The notes beneath the pieces are model-generated. The model ran no database searches and had not been told where the DNA came from. It saw only the letters and a program-made list of their open reading frames with translations. Made by a program: the position numbers and the translations under genes. A stretch of DNA of 47,476 nt from Spirochaetota bacterium (GTDB lineage: Bacteria; Spirochaetota; UBA4802; JAFGJZ01), in NCBI GenBank assembly GCA_016934935.1, contig JAFGRW010000044.1, forward strand, positions 1-47,476, read 5' to 3'. Of the stretch, positions 8,672-16,511 are shown one piece after another. Positions within the stretch are counted from its first letter, which is position 1; every line of letters starts with the position of its first letter.

Positions 8672-10651
8672 ATGCATGATCTTGCACTATGGAAGAATAT
8701 TCTTATCGCTCTTTCACCAGTTGTTGTTTTTTATCTTATTTATGCACGTTACTCTTCTTCATATCCCGATTTATCGAAACAGCTTCAGGCGTTTATAGCC
8801 GGTATTATAGCTGCCCTATTAATTATTGTCATTAAACCTTATGTAATATTACTTGTTCCTTCGGGTAATCTTTGGATAAGCGCTTTTATTAAAGCGGCTT
8901 TTTTGGAAAAGATATTTGTCTTTTTTCTTCTTTTGGCTGTGTTCAGGCACTATCCCGATTTTACACTGCTCGAGGCTTCTCTAAGCGGCATTCTTCTGGG
9001 TATAGGCTTTTCGGTTTGCGAGAATATCTTCTATGCTTTAAGTTACGGAACCAATACCATGATTATCCGAATCATATTTACGGTTCCTCTTCATATGACA
9101 ACCTGTGGTATTATGGGATACTATATAGGGGAGTCTCTCTATTCCGGCTCAAGAATATATAAATCTTACTATTTCGTGTTAAGCCTTATTGTACCTGTGT
9201 TTTTTCACGGTCTGTTCGATTATGTTCTGCTACATCAGAACCATTATGTATTTTTCGCGTCTCCACTTTTGCTTATAGTAGTGATTATTCAGGAAACCAT
9301 ATTATCCAGATCAACCACTGTTCCCGGCCTCGAGGTCATGAGTGCCCTTGCTTTGAATTATGAGGAGTGGAATGTGTTAAGCCGTCAACCCAAGTATGAC
9401 AGGTGGATGCAGAAATCCATGGGGCGTAAACATACGCCAAAGGTTAATTTTTTTGTTTGGCGTCCAGGAGCTTTTCAGGCACTGATGATAATCGGTTTTA
9501 TTGTACTATCGGTATTCGGATCGTGGTTTAAAGAGGATATTAGCTTCTATTTTCTTTTAACAGGCTGGGAAGAGAATCTTCTATTAATAATTTTCCCCCT
9601 CTCAATCGCGGCAACTATTGTCATTGTTAACGCTGTTAACCCTGAGTTTTTCAAGTATAACGAGTTAAAGATACCTATTATATCGAATGCTGTAATTGAA
9701 GTCGAAGACGGCATCGAGGATAATCATATTACATACGATATGACAGCAGTAAATGTTTTCATAAATACTTTTGAACCTTTGGGGGTAGGCAATAAATATA
9801 CACTTGATATTGAAGTACCTCACATGAGATCCCGCATCATAGATGGTACAGTCATTTGGGAAAAACATGTGATTGGCCACAGCCCGGCCGGTTCTCTAAT
9901 CCGTTTTAATAATGTAACACCAGGATTTGCCTGTTTTATAATTTTCAGATATTACGTATCAAGATTTATAAAGGGCATAATTTTTAATTTTCATCTTCCA
10001 GGGTTTGAGAGTATAAAAAGTTTTTTTATACATCCGGTCTCGACAATGCGGGACGAGAAGATATATAAAGCCGGAGAGCTTATATACGGTGAAGGCGAAA
10101 ACTCACAGAGTTTCTTCTTTTTAAAAAAAGGTATAGTCGAGATTTACAAGAGTCATCAGGATGAAGAGATTCCGCTTAATATACTTAATGACGGCTCTAT
10201 TTTTGGTGAAATGTCTGTTTTCGGCGGGGCAAGGCGAACTCATACGGCGCGAGCGCTGACAGACTGCCTGATCGCTGTATCAGACAAGGAGAACCTGCAT
10301 ATTCTGGTAAAAAACAATACAGAATTTGCACTTCGTCTTTTCGAATCTCTCTCAATCAGAATTACAGAGACAGAAAATTCGCTATATAATCATATCAGGG
10401 ATCTGGACACGAAAAAAAAGGAGAATCAGAAATTGTTCGATTCTTTGTCAATGATTCTGATATCAACTCTTCGAGACAACAAGAATATCTCTCCTGAGCT
10501 TCTCGAATTCTCCCGTTTAAAAGCAATTGTTGAAAATATTAATGACGAGATCGCTTCCAAGCTTGTCAGCGTTCTTACTTGTCATGAGCAAAAGGATATA
10601 GAAAAGATTGAAGATAGTCTTCGTTATATCTATTCTGTTGTAGAGAAGTGA
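8672..10651 (+). CDS. PrsW-like intramembrane protease fused to PilZ-like and cyclic-nucleotide-binding domains
   Basis: 659 residues. Residues 5-215 are a multi-helix membrane domain like PrsW (CPBP/Abi superfamily of glutamic-type or metal-type intramembrane proteases): E79 in FLEK, E117 in GFSVCENIFYAL, H141, and H179/D183 in FFHGLFDYV. The first motif is weaker than the usual EExxK. Two more membrane helices follow (about 268-284 and 302-320). Residues 335-420 resemble a PilZ domain (YDMTAVNVFI, then TVIWEK) but lack the N-terminal RxxxR needed for c-di-GMP. Residues 450-565 are a cNMP-binding domain with the FGEMSVFGGARRTHTARA phosphate-binding cassette. A helical tail follows. Likely role: proteolysis of a membrane protein gated by a second messenger (inference). 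The ribosome site is weak (AGAG). The metallophosphoesterase gene follows 55 bases later. Confidence 0.75.
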   Translation: MHDLALWKNILIALSPVVVFYLIYARYSSSYPDLSKQLQAFIAGIIAALLIIVIKPYVILLVPSGNLWISAFIKAAFLEKIFVFFLLLAVFRHYPDFTLLEASLSGILLGIGFSVCENIFYALSYGTNTMIIRIIFTVPLHMTTCGIMGYYIGESLYSGSRIYKSYYFVLSLIVPVFFHGLFDYVLLHQNHYVFFASPLLLIVVIIQETILSRSTTVPGLEVMSALALNYEEWNVLSRQPKYDRWMQKSMGRKHTPKVNFFVWRPGAFQALMIIGFIVLSVFGSWFKEDISFYFLLTGWEENLLLIIFPLSIAATIVIVNAVNPEFFKYNELKIPIISNAVIEVEDGIEDNHITYDMTAVNVFINTFEPLGVGNKYTLDIEVPHMRSRIIDGTVIWEKHVIGHSPAGSLIRFNNVTPGFACFIIFRYYVSRFIKGIIFNFHLPGFESIKSFFIHPVSTMRDEKIYKAGELIYGEGENSQSFFFLKKGIVEIYKSHQDEEIPLNILNDGSIFGEMSVFGGARRTHTARALTDCLIAVSDKENLHILVKNNTEFALRLFESLSIRITETENSLYNHIRDLDTKKKENQKLFDSLSMILISTLRDNKNISPELLEFSRLKAIVENINDEIASKLVSVLTCHEQKDIEKIEDSLRYIYSVVEK

Positions 10652-10706
10652 AAATTGGTTGATAATAAAGACCGCCCTATTAGGTTGTCCAACAGGAAAG
10701 ATAATT

Positions 10707-11315
10707 ATGAAGATACTGTTGCTTGGAGATAAAGAATCTACATATATATGGGACTACTTTGATCCTGAAAGGTTCAAGGGGGTCGATTTCGTTATTTCCA
10801 GTGGAGATTTAAAGAGGGAGTATCTCTCATTTGTTGTAACCATGCTTAATGTGCCTCTGTATTTCGTTCCTGGTAATCATGATAAGAATTATGTAGAACT
10901 CAAGCCCGAAGGATGCGTAAACATCGATAGAAAAATAGTGGATCATAGTGGCTTTAAGATAATGGGCCTTGGCGGTTCACAGTGGTATAATGACGGTGTG
11001 TATCAATATACGGAAAAGCAAATGTATTTTGATTATTTAAAATTAAAACCGAAAATACTTTTTAATAAAGGTATTGATATGCTTGTAACACATTCTCCAG
11101 CATTGGGTTTAAATGACGGCAATGATCGTTGCCATAAGGGATTCAAAACCTTTGTGAAAATTATAGACAAATATGCGCCTGCTTATCATATACATGGCCA
11201 TGAACATCTGAATTACGGTTTGCACAAGCGTATCATAAAAAGAAACAGTACATTCATAATCAATTCTTACGAATACTATCTTTTTGATACCTCAAATCCT
11301 GAGAGAATGATATAA
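10707..11315 (+). CDS. Small calcineurin-like metallophosphoesterase
   Basis: 202-residue single-domain metallophosphoesterase. Visible motifs in order are LLGDKES (a variant first motif, without DxH), ISSGDL, VPGNHDKN, LVTHSPA and HIHGHEH, enough for a two-metal centre. The substrate is unknown; such proteins hydrolyse phosphodiesters, nucleotides or phosphoproteins. The start is ATG 10707, preceded by AGGAAAG. An in-frame TTG 48 bases upstream would add residues with no family match. It lies close behind the PrsW/cNMP fusion gene and may be co-transcribed, so a phosphodiesterase acting on a cyclic nucleotide is an attractive guess but unsupported by sequence. The 3' end faces yjbQ with a 15-base gap. 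Confidence 0.85.
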   Translation: MKILLLGDKESTYIWDYFDPERFKGVDFVISSGDLKREYLSFVVTMLNVPLYFVPGNHDKNYVELKPEGCVNIDRKIVDHSGFKIMGLGGSQWYNDGVYQYTEKQMYFDYLKLKPKILFNKGIDMLVTHSPALGLNDGNDRCHKGFKTFVKIIDKYAPAYHIHGHEHLNYGLHKRIIKRNSTFIINSYEYYLFDTSNPERMI

Positions 11316-11330
11316 CAGGCTCTTTCTCCA

Positions 11331-11750
11331 TTATTCCCCGATTATCTTAACAAGAACCCTTTTACGGCGTCTACCGTCAAATTCACCATAAAAAATCTGC
11401 TCCCATGGTCCAAAATCAAGTTTCCCGTTAGTAATCGCAACCGTAACGGAACGACCCATAATTTGCCTTTTCAGATGGGCGTCTCCGTTGTCCTCACCCG
11501 TATTGTTGTGTTTGTAAAGTGACAGTGGTTCGTGAGGAGCAAGCTCTTCCAGCCATCTAAAATAGTCGGCATGCAGTCCGTGCTCATCATCATTTATAAA
11601 AACCGAAGCTGTAATATGCATCGCGTTAACAAGACAAAACCCCTCTTTTACGCCGCTTTCAATTATCGCGTTTTCAACATCATGAGTGATGTTTATAAGT
11701 TCAAATCGTTTTGAAGTATTAAAAAAGAGTTCTTTTCTGAATGATTTCAT
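11331..11750 (-). CDS. yjbQ: YjbQ / UPF0047 family protein
   Basis: 139 residues, the whole length of the UPF0047 (YjbQ) family, annotated elsewhere as secondary thiamine-phosphate synthase. Family signatures visible are [35 protein letters not shown] with its conserved His, and [25 protein letters not shown] lies just before the ATG. It is the last gene of a minus-strand run behind the TPR-like gene (14-base gap), so it may share a transcript with the YhaO/YhaN-like pair. Its true cellular role is poorly known. Confidence 0.92.
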   Translation of the reverse strand: MKSFRKELFFNTSKRFELINITHDVENAIIESGVKEGFCLVNAMHITASVFINDDEHGLHADYFRWLEELAPHEPLSLYKHNNTGEDNGDAHLKRQIMGRSVTVAITNGKLDFGPWEQIFYGEFDGRRRKRVLVKIIGE

Positions 11751-11764
11751 ATTTCCCTCGTCTG

Positions 11765-12748
11765 CTACAGTTTTATATTCTTAAAATAGGGGACAAAGAG
11801 TTTTTTGTCAATTTCTATAAGTCGGCTTCTTATATCCGAAAGGTTTTCGAAGTTATAATTTTGTTCTTTGTAAAAATCGAACAACCAGAGGTATTTATTG
11901 ATAAGACGTGGCGCGGTATTTGTACCCCGGACTCTGTCTGCTGACATGGTCTGATATGTTTTTTCCAATGTATATATGTCTTTTGTTATCAAATCCACAG
12001 CTTGCATTGTAAGATGTCGTTTTACGTAAAATATATCTGTCAAATGACCAAATACCGGAATCCACTCTTTAACGTCGCCCCATCCTGTTTTTTCTTCGGC
12101 AGCTATCTCTTTGAGCCGAATTATCGGTTCCGCTGTAAGAATATTCAGATCAATTTTGGTTGGATCAATAAAGAAAGCTTCACGAAAAAGAAGAAGAGCT
12201 TTCGGAATATCACGCCGATGATAATATGATTCGCCAAGCAGAGCCAAAAGCTCCGGATTTGCCGTTGAGGAACTACGGGCGTACTCGAGTGTATCAATTG
12301 TCAGGTTATAATCACCCAATTTCATGAAGCAAATTGCAAGTTTGAGTATAGCGTCAATATTATTTGTAGGGTTGTCAGCGTTTTTAAAAGCAAGTTTGTA
12401 ATTTTCACCGGCTGTATAGTGAATATATTTCTCTATTGCGTGAAAAGGGTGAGTGTTTAGAAGATTGTTAGAACGTGCGTAATCAAGAAAAATCTGCCAC
12501 TCTTCAAGTAGAAAATCTGCTGTATCCTTGCCGTCAGGTATATCATTAATGTTTTCAGCCCGGTTTAACCAAAACCTGGCTATTCTGTAACCTGCTTCGA
12601 TTCCGGGAGCGTCAGGCGCCTTGTTTAAAAGACCGTCAAGGATCAATAAAGCGGATTCAAGTTGTCCTGTCTCTATAAGCGAGCAAGCCTCATTAAGTCC
12701 GGGAATAATCGGGTCATCAGAGAAATGTAATTGTCCGTTTTCTTCCAT
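11765..12748 (-). CDS. TPR-like helical protein of unknown function
   Basis: 327 residues, no signal peptide and no membrane helix. Several helix pairs look like tetratricopeptide repeats, clearest at [20 protein letters not shown] followed by FREAFFIDP, and around [23 protein letters not shown] proteins are scaffolds, so a bridging role in the operon is inferred. The ATG lies one base after the stop codon of the YhaN-like ATPase gene, which indicates translational coupling. I cannot assign a named family, and the N-terminal 110 residues and the C-terminus ([13 protein letters not shown]) gave no recognisable motif. Confidence 0.75.
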   Translation of the reverse strand: MEENGQLHFSDDPIIPGLNEACSLIETGQLESALLILDGLLNKAPDAPGIEAGYRIARFWLNRAENINDIPDGKDTADFLLEEWQIFLDYARSNNLLNTHPFHAIEKYIHYTAGENYKLAFKNADNPTNNIDAILKLAICFMKLGDYNLTIDTLEYARSSSTANPELLALLGESYYHRRDIPKALLLFREAFFIDPTKIDLNILTAEPIIRLKEIAAEEKTGWGDVKEWIPVFGHLTDIFYVKRHLTMQAVDLITKDIYTLEKTYQTMSADRVRGTNTAPRLINKYLWLFDFYKEQNYNFENLSDIRSRLIEIDKKLFVPYFKNIKL

Positions 12749-12749
12749 T

Positions 12750-14855
12750 TTAACTGATATTTATCCTGTGACCGAAAGATTCGTAGGTGTTTGAATCATG
12801 TGTAATTATAATAACCTGACGAGTGTCAGATATCTTCTTTACAGCAGGCAGTAAAAGATCAATTCTTTTTTTGTCCATAAAAAGCCCGGGCTCATCCACA
12901 ATCAGAGGCAGTGATGGGCTGTTTGGGGAGATGAAATTATTCAGAGTAATTATTAGCGACAGGCATAAAAAATGTGACTGTACAGGTGACAGGGAAATAT
13001 CTGTGTTCTTCATTAATATATCTTTAAATTCAGTTTCATCAAGAGTGGGGTTCTTGCCACAAAGATTGCTGTAAAAAACGTATCCTGTTTCACAAAACCT
13101 GTTAAAGAAAGTTGTCTCTTTTTCTTTAAGAATGGTTTTGAATATCGATTCGATAAAGTCGAAAGTATTAACTTTCTTTTGAATTTGATTTAGTTCGGTT
13201 TTTACGGATTCTCTCCTGGAGCTCAGCTCATCACCAACCTTGTTGCTGCCGTTAAACTGTTCAAGTTCTTTATCTATTCTTGAGAGAAGTTCTTTTACAC
13301 CATTGCTCTTCTCGTTTAGAGTCTCTATCTGATGTTCAAAATCGGCGCTTATGGAATCATGGTCAAATTCGTCTATCGACGGGCATTTTATCCCGATGGC
13401 CTTGCATTCAATTAAGAATTTGTCTTCAATATTGTTAAGAGATCGGGATACATCATTTATTTTTTCTGAATAATATTTTTTGTAATTTGGGGTCATGGAT
13501 CTCTTCAGGCTTGATATTTCAGCACGCATCTCTTCAAAGCTGTTGAACTCCTGAAAAAAACGTAAAATAAGTTCGTATAATTCCGTGCTGCTGCTTTTGC
13601 CAATACGTATGTTATTTTTTTCGAGTAAAGAAACAAGATGCGAATCTTTCCCGCTTTTCTGCTCATTCAGGTCTTTCAGGTCGTATTTCTTAAGTGAAAA
13701 AAAGAGGGCGGTAAGTCCGCTTATGGCGGCAATAGATGCAGTTATGGATGAATAGAGAGCCAGTTGTAAAGCTTCTATTCCATATAGGGATATTTGTCTG
13801 TTAAGAAAGAAAAATAAAGCGGCAATCAGTGGAGTTATGGTGACCAGTGCCATGGTTTTTTTCCATTGTTGTGCTGTTTTTGCTTTAGCTTCTTTCTTTT
13901 TGGTTATGAGATTGATTGTTTTCTGTATGGAAGTAAAGGTTGTCTGTATTTCGGGCAATGAGTTTTTTTGGGCATTATCCAGTGAGATAAAAAGTGGATA
14001 CTGTTTTTTTATGCAATCCAATAGATGGTTAATATTTTCTTCCAGTTTTTTTTCGGCTTCAAAGCTTTCATTCAATTTTTTTTTATCAGCAGATAGCAGG
14101 GTGTATTTTTCTTTATGTGACTCAAGGACTTTTAGTTTTTCAATTTTGTTTAGAAGTTCTTCTGTTTTTTTTTCGTAATCCGAATACTCTTCGAACAGTT
14201 CATCTTTTTCTTGTTCAATCTTTGAAAATTTGGAGAAACGGAGATTTTTGATCTCTATTTCGTGATCCATCTCTTTCAGCTCTTTTTTTATCTTATTATA
14301 ATTTAAAGTGAATGGATTTGTTTCGTTTTTTAAAAAATCATTCAAAAAAATTCTGTGGTTAAAAAAATGAGTACTGTCCGAAAGAACAAGAGGCAGTACT
14401 GTTTTAAAGTCAGGAAAAAAACTCTTTTCGTTTACAGGAGAAGATACGTAAGAGGTGTTGCGGTATACATCGTGGTTAACGGAGCTCAATAGCTTATAAA
14501 GGCTGTCATCAAATCTGGCAATTATCGTATGAATTTCCTCTTCACCATGTGAAGAGTTCAACGATGCTGTAGAGGAATCATTCAGATTTTGAATTTCAAT
14601 ACCACTTTTATCCCTGATTATTCTGAAGTCTTTACCGTTATGTGATATCGTAATATTCAGGTTGATGCTGTTTATCTCGTCATTTGAAAACACCCTGGAA
14701 GATAGCAGGTTCCAGACTGTATGGTTAATGGCTTCAACAAGCCTGGTTTTGCCTGAGCCGCTTTCTCCGTAAAGAATGTTTGTGCCTTCTTTAAATTGTA
14801 AAATTGTGTTGTTAAAAAGTGTATTGTGGGAGGCTATACATTGTATAAATCGCAT
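12750..14855 (-). CDS. SbcC/YhaN-like coiled-coil ATPase with a central membrane hairpin
   Basis: 701 residues, SMC/Rad50-type ABC ATPase. Walker A is YGESGSGKT near residue 36; the C-terminal half has a Q-loop-like stretch, a signature-like segment (SLSPVQSHFLCLSLI) and Walker B LPLIVDEP, then VIIITHDS as the H-loop. Between them are long coiled coils, interrupted near residues 340-395 by two strong membrane helices (TITPLIAALFFFL and ASIAAISGLTALFF). Known SbcC proteins lack membrane helices, while Bacillus YhaN has them, so YhaN is the closer model. ATG 14855 is preceded by GAGGAGG, and the gene overlaps the upstream nuclease-like gene by 22 bases. It is shorter than typical SbcC or YhaN (about 950-1050 residues). 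Confidence 0.8.
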   Translation of the reverse strand: MRFIQCIASHNTLFNNTILQFKEGTNILYGESGSGKTRLVEAINHTVWNLLSSRVFSNDEINSINLNITISHNGKDFRIIRDKSGIEIQNLNDSSTASLNSSHGEEEIHTIIARFDDSLYKLLSSVNHDVYRNTSYVSSPVNEKSFFPDFKTVLPLVLSDSTHFFNHRIFLNDFLKNETNPFTLNYNKIKKELKEMDHEIEIKNLRFSKFSKIEQEKDELFEEYSDYEKKTEELLNKIEKLKVLESHKEKYTLLSADKKKLNESFEAEKKLEENINHLLDCIKKQYPLFISLDNAQKNSLPEIQTTFTSIQKTINLITKKKEAKAKTAQQWKKTMALVTITPLIAALFFFLNRQISLYGIEALQLALYSSITASIAAISGLTALFFSLKKYDLKDLNEQKSGKDSHLVSLLEKNNIRIGKSSSTELYELILRFFQEFNSFEEMRAEISSLKRSMTPNYKKYYSEKINDVSRSLNNIEDKFLIECKAIGIKCPSIDEFDHDSISADFEHQIETLNEKSNGVKELLSRIDKELEQFNGSNKVGDELSSRRESVKTELNQIQKKVNTFDFIESIFKTILKEKETTFFNRFCETGYVFYSNLCGKNPTLDETEFKDILMKNTDISLSPVQSHFLCLSLIITLNNFISPNSPSLPLIVDEPGLFMDKKRIDLLLPAVKKISDTRQVIIITHDSNTYESFGHRINIS

Positions 14856-15898
14856 ATATCCTCCTCGCATAATTCTTCAGTCGAGTTCATTTTGTTAAGA
14901 AGGGCTGTCAAAAATGCGGTGTCTATGCCGTTAATCTCTGAAGAATTTGCTAATCGTAATTCAAGCTCTCTGTAAAAAAGCCCCCTTATCGAGATTTCGT
15001 CCCTGAATTGATGAATTAGTGAGTCAATATCTGTATTGTATTTGTAATCAGTTTCGAGATTAAAAAAGAAGGGGGCTAAATCGTTAACAGAAAAGGTACT
15101 CCACAGGTTAGTGCCTGTAAATTCAAATTTTGCCATAAGATTCTTTGCGCCCAGATCTTTAATCGCTTCGAATAGCTGCTGTTCGCTTTGATAAATTGCT
15201 GTATCTATTTTGTATTCATTATATTCAAGTGTATTAACCTGATAACGTGATACTTTATCGGGGCTCTGGTCGCTAATTTCAAAAGATAAGGCGTAACGGG
15301 CACCTTTGCATGATCGTTTCAAAGGTTCGCTTGAACCGCATTGAGCACCTACGGGTTTACCGGCAACACGGAATATTTTAAAATCATGATTGCCGCCGAT
15401 AGCAAAAAAAACAAAACCAGAATCGTTTTTCCCGGCCAAAACCTTCTTTAGCTCTGTTTCAATTGAAGTAGTTGCGTTAATCAGAGCTATAACAGGGTAT
15501 TCGGTTTCCGGCTGGGTTATAAGATCCAGGCCTTCGTCAGATTTTATTTGAAAGCCGGATACTCCAATTCCGGTTATACCCTTGTGGACTGTTCCGTGTC
15601 CGAGGATAATAAGCCCGCTTTCTTCAAGTTTTTTACAGTTTTCAAGTTCATATTCCCCTGCGGAGATGTAAACTTCCGTATTCTCATTTTTTAGAAGTTC
15701 TATCTGTGCAGCAATTTTACTGATTGTCACATTATCAACCTGATTTGTGCCGAATAAATTGCCGCCTATTAGCAGTATATCATGATGTACTCCAATGGAG
15801 CATATTTTCTCAAGAGTAAGCAGACGATGCTCATCCGTTACTGGCAGTTCGGATTTTGAACCGAAGTTAAGATCGGATATAAAAAGGATTTTTGCCAT
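14834..15898 (-). CDS. Degenerate SbcD/YhaO-like metallophosphoesterase
   Basis: 354 residues with the overall order of an Mre11/SbcD/YhaO phosphoesterase, but the metal ligands are mostly replaced. The DxH motif reads DLN (D9, N11), GDxxD reads GGNLFGT (N47), GNHE reads AGEYE (82-84), and the C-terminal GHxH reads IGGNHDF (168-172). The GS turn typical of SbcD after this motif is kept (QCGSSE). Nuclease activity is therefore unlikely; it may serve as a regulatory or DNA-binding partner of the ATPase encoded next, whose start lies inside this gene. AGGAG lies 14 bases before the ATG, a loose spacing. The pairing of genes, not sequence identity, is the best evidence for the family. Confidence 0.7.
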   Translation of the reverse strand: MAKILFISDLNFGSKSELPVTDEHRLLTLEKICSIGVHHDILLIGGNLFGTNQVDNVTISKIAAQIELLKNENTEVYISAGEYELENCKKLEESGLIILGHGTVHKGITGIGVSGFQIKSDEGLDLITQPETEYPVIALINATTSIETELKKVLAGKNDSGFVFFAIGGNHDFKIFRVAGKPVGAQCGSSEPLKRSCKGARYALSFEISDQSPDKVSRYQVNTLEYNEYKIDTAIYQSEQQLFEAIKDLGAKNLMAKFEFTGTNLWSTFSVNDLAPFFFNLETDYKYNTDIDSLIHQFRDEISIRGLFYRELELRLANSSEINGIDTAFLTALLNKMNSTEELCEEDICDLYNV

Positions 15899-15949
15899 TT
15901 TTCGGATATCTGCTCCTGTTGATTTGTTTGAAGAAGATTAATATGTTAA

Positions 15950-16010
15950 GGGAACTTCGAAAAATTACCATTTCTTTAACGGCTATGCCGTTTAAAGGCA
16001 ATTTTTCCCG
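15950..16010 (+). repeat. Dispersed palindromic repeat, copy A
   Basis: Begins with GGGAACTTCGAAAAATTACC AT, 22 bases identical to 40071-40092. A central hairpin AACGGC-TAT-GCCGTT (15978-15992) follows, then GGCAATTTTTCCCG (15997-16010), which is partly complementary to the left end. The ATTACCATTTC...AACGGCTATGCCGTTTAAAG portion recurs in reverse orientation at 40036-40069. The unit is intergenic and carries no open reading frame. Confidence 0.7.
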
Positions 16011-16130
16011 TTGTCACTCGAAAAACGCACATAAATATGCTTTGAGACCAGTGATATTTATGGCTTTATTAAAAGAATTTTCCGTGTTACCCGTGTGACT
16101 TTTATCTTGTGCTAAAAGCCTATTGTTATG

Positions 16131-16270
16131 ATAAGAACAACCTGCAAGGGCAAGTTCCTTGTTAACAAAGTTAATCATCAGAGATTACCTTAACTTTATC
16201 CACTTTTCAGGGAAAGCCGTCAAGAAAGTTATGAATCTCTTAAGTATCGGTAATCTTGATATTGTTCTTA
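16131..16270. repeat. Imperfect long inverted repeat in the gap before prc
   Basis: TAAGAACAA near 16132 is matched by TTGTTCTTA near 16262, and AGATTACC near 16182 by GGTAATCT near 16240. The palindrome TGTTAACA lies in the left part, and GCAAGTTCCTT here recurs inside the repeat cluster at about 40141. A decayed mobile repeat or a structured leader are both possible. The rest of the 613-base gap 15899-16511 has no gene. Confidence 0.35.
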
Positions 16271-16346
16271 ATAAAAATAGAATAGCAAAACTTCGGGTTT
16301 TGAAAAGTCATAAAAATCGAGATTATTAAAATATGGCAATTTTTTG

Positions 16347-16378
16347 TTGACTTCAATGCTTAAACTCAATGCTATATT
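16347..16378 (+). promoter_or_regulatory. Possible prc promoter with tandem TCAATGCT boxes
   Basis: TTGACT (16347-16352) and TATATT (16373-16378) could be -35 and -10, though the 20-base spacing is long. Two copies of TCAATGCT (16353-16360 and 16366-16373), 13 bases apart, occupy the spacer and could bind a regulator. The prc start lies about 135 bases downstream. Confidence 0.3.
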
Positions 16379-16511
16379 GTTATCTCTTCCGAGATGTGAC
16401 CCGGGTTTAATAGTCGCAGGTATTTTGTAACTTTAAGCAATACTGCTATCCCTTAAGGCCAGTTAAGGAAGAATCCTTTAAAAAGACAAATAATCAGGAT
16501 AATTATCTATT

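Noticed and set aside
16197..16205. TTATCCACT, one base from a DnaA box
   Set aside because: A single imperfect box, no cluster, and no dnaA or dnaN nearby. It is not evidence of an origin.
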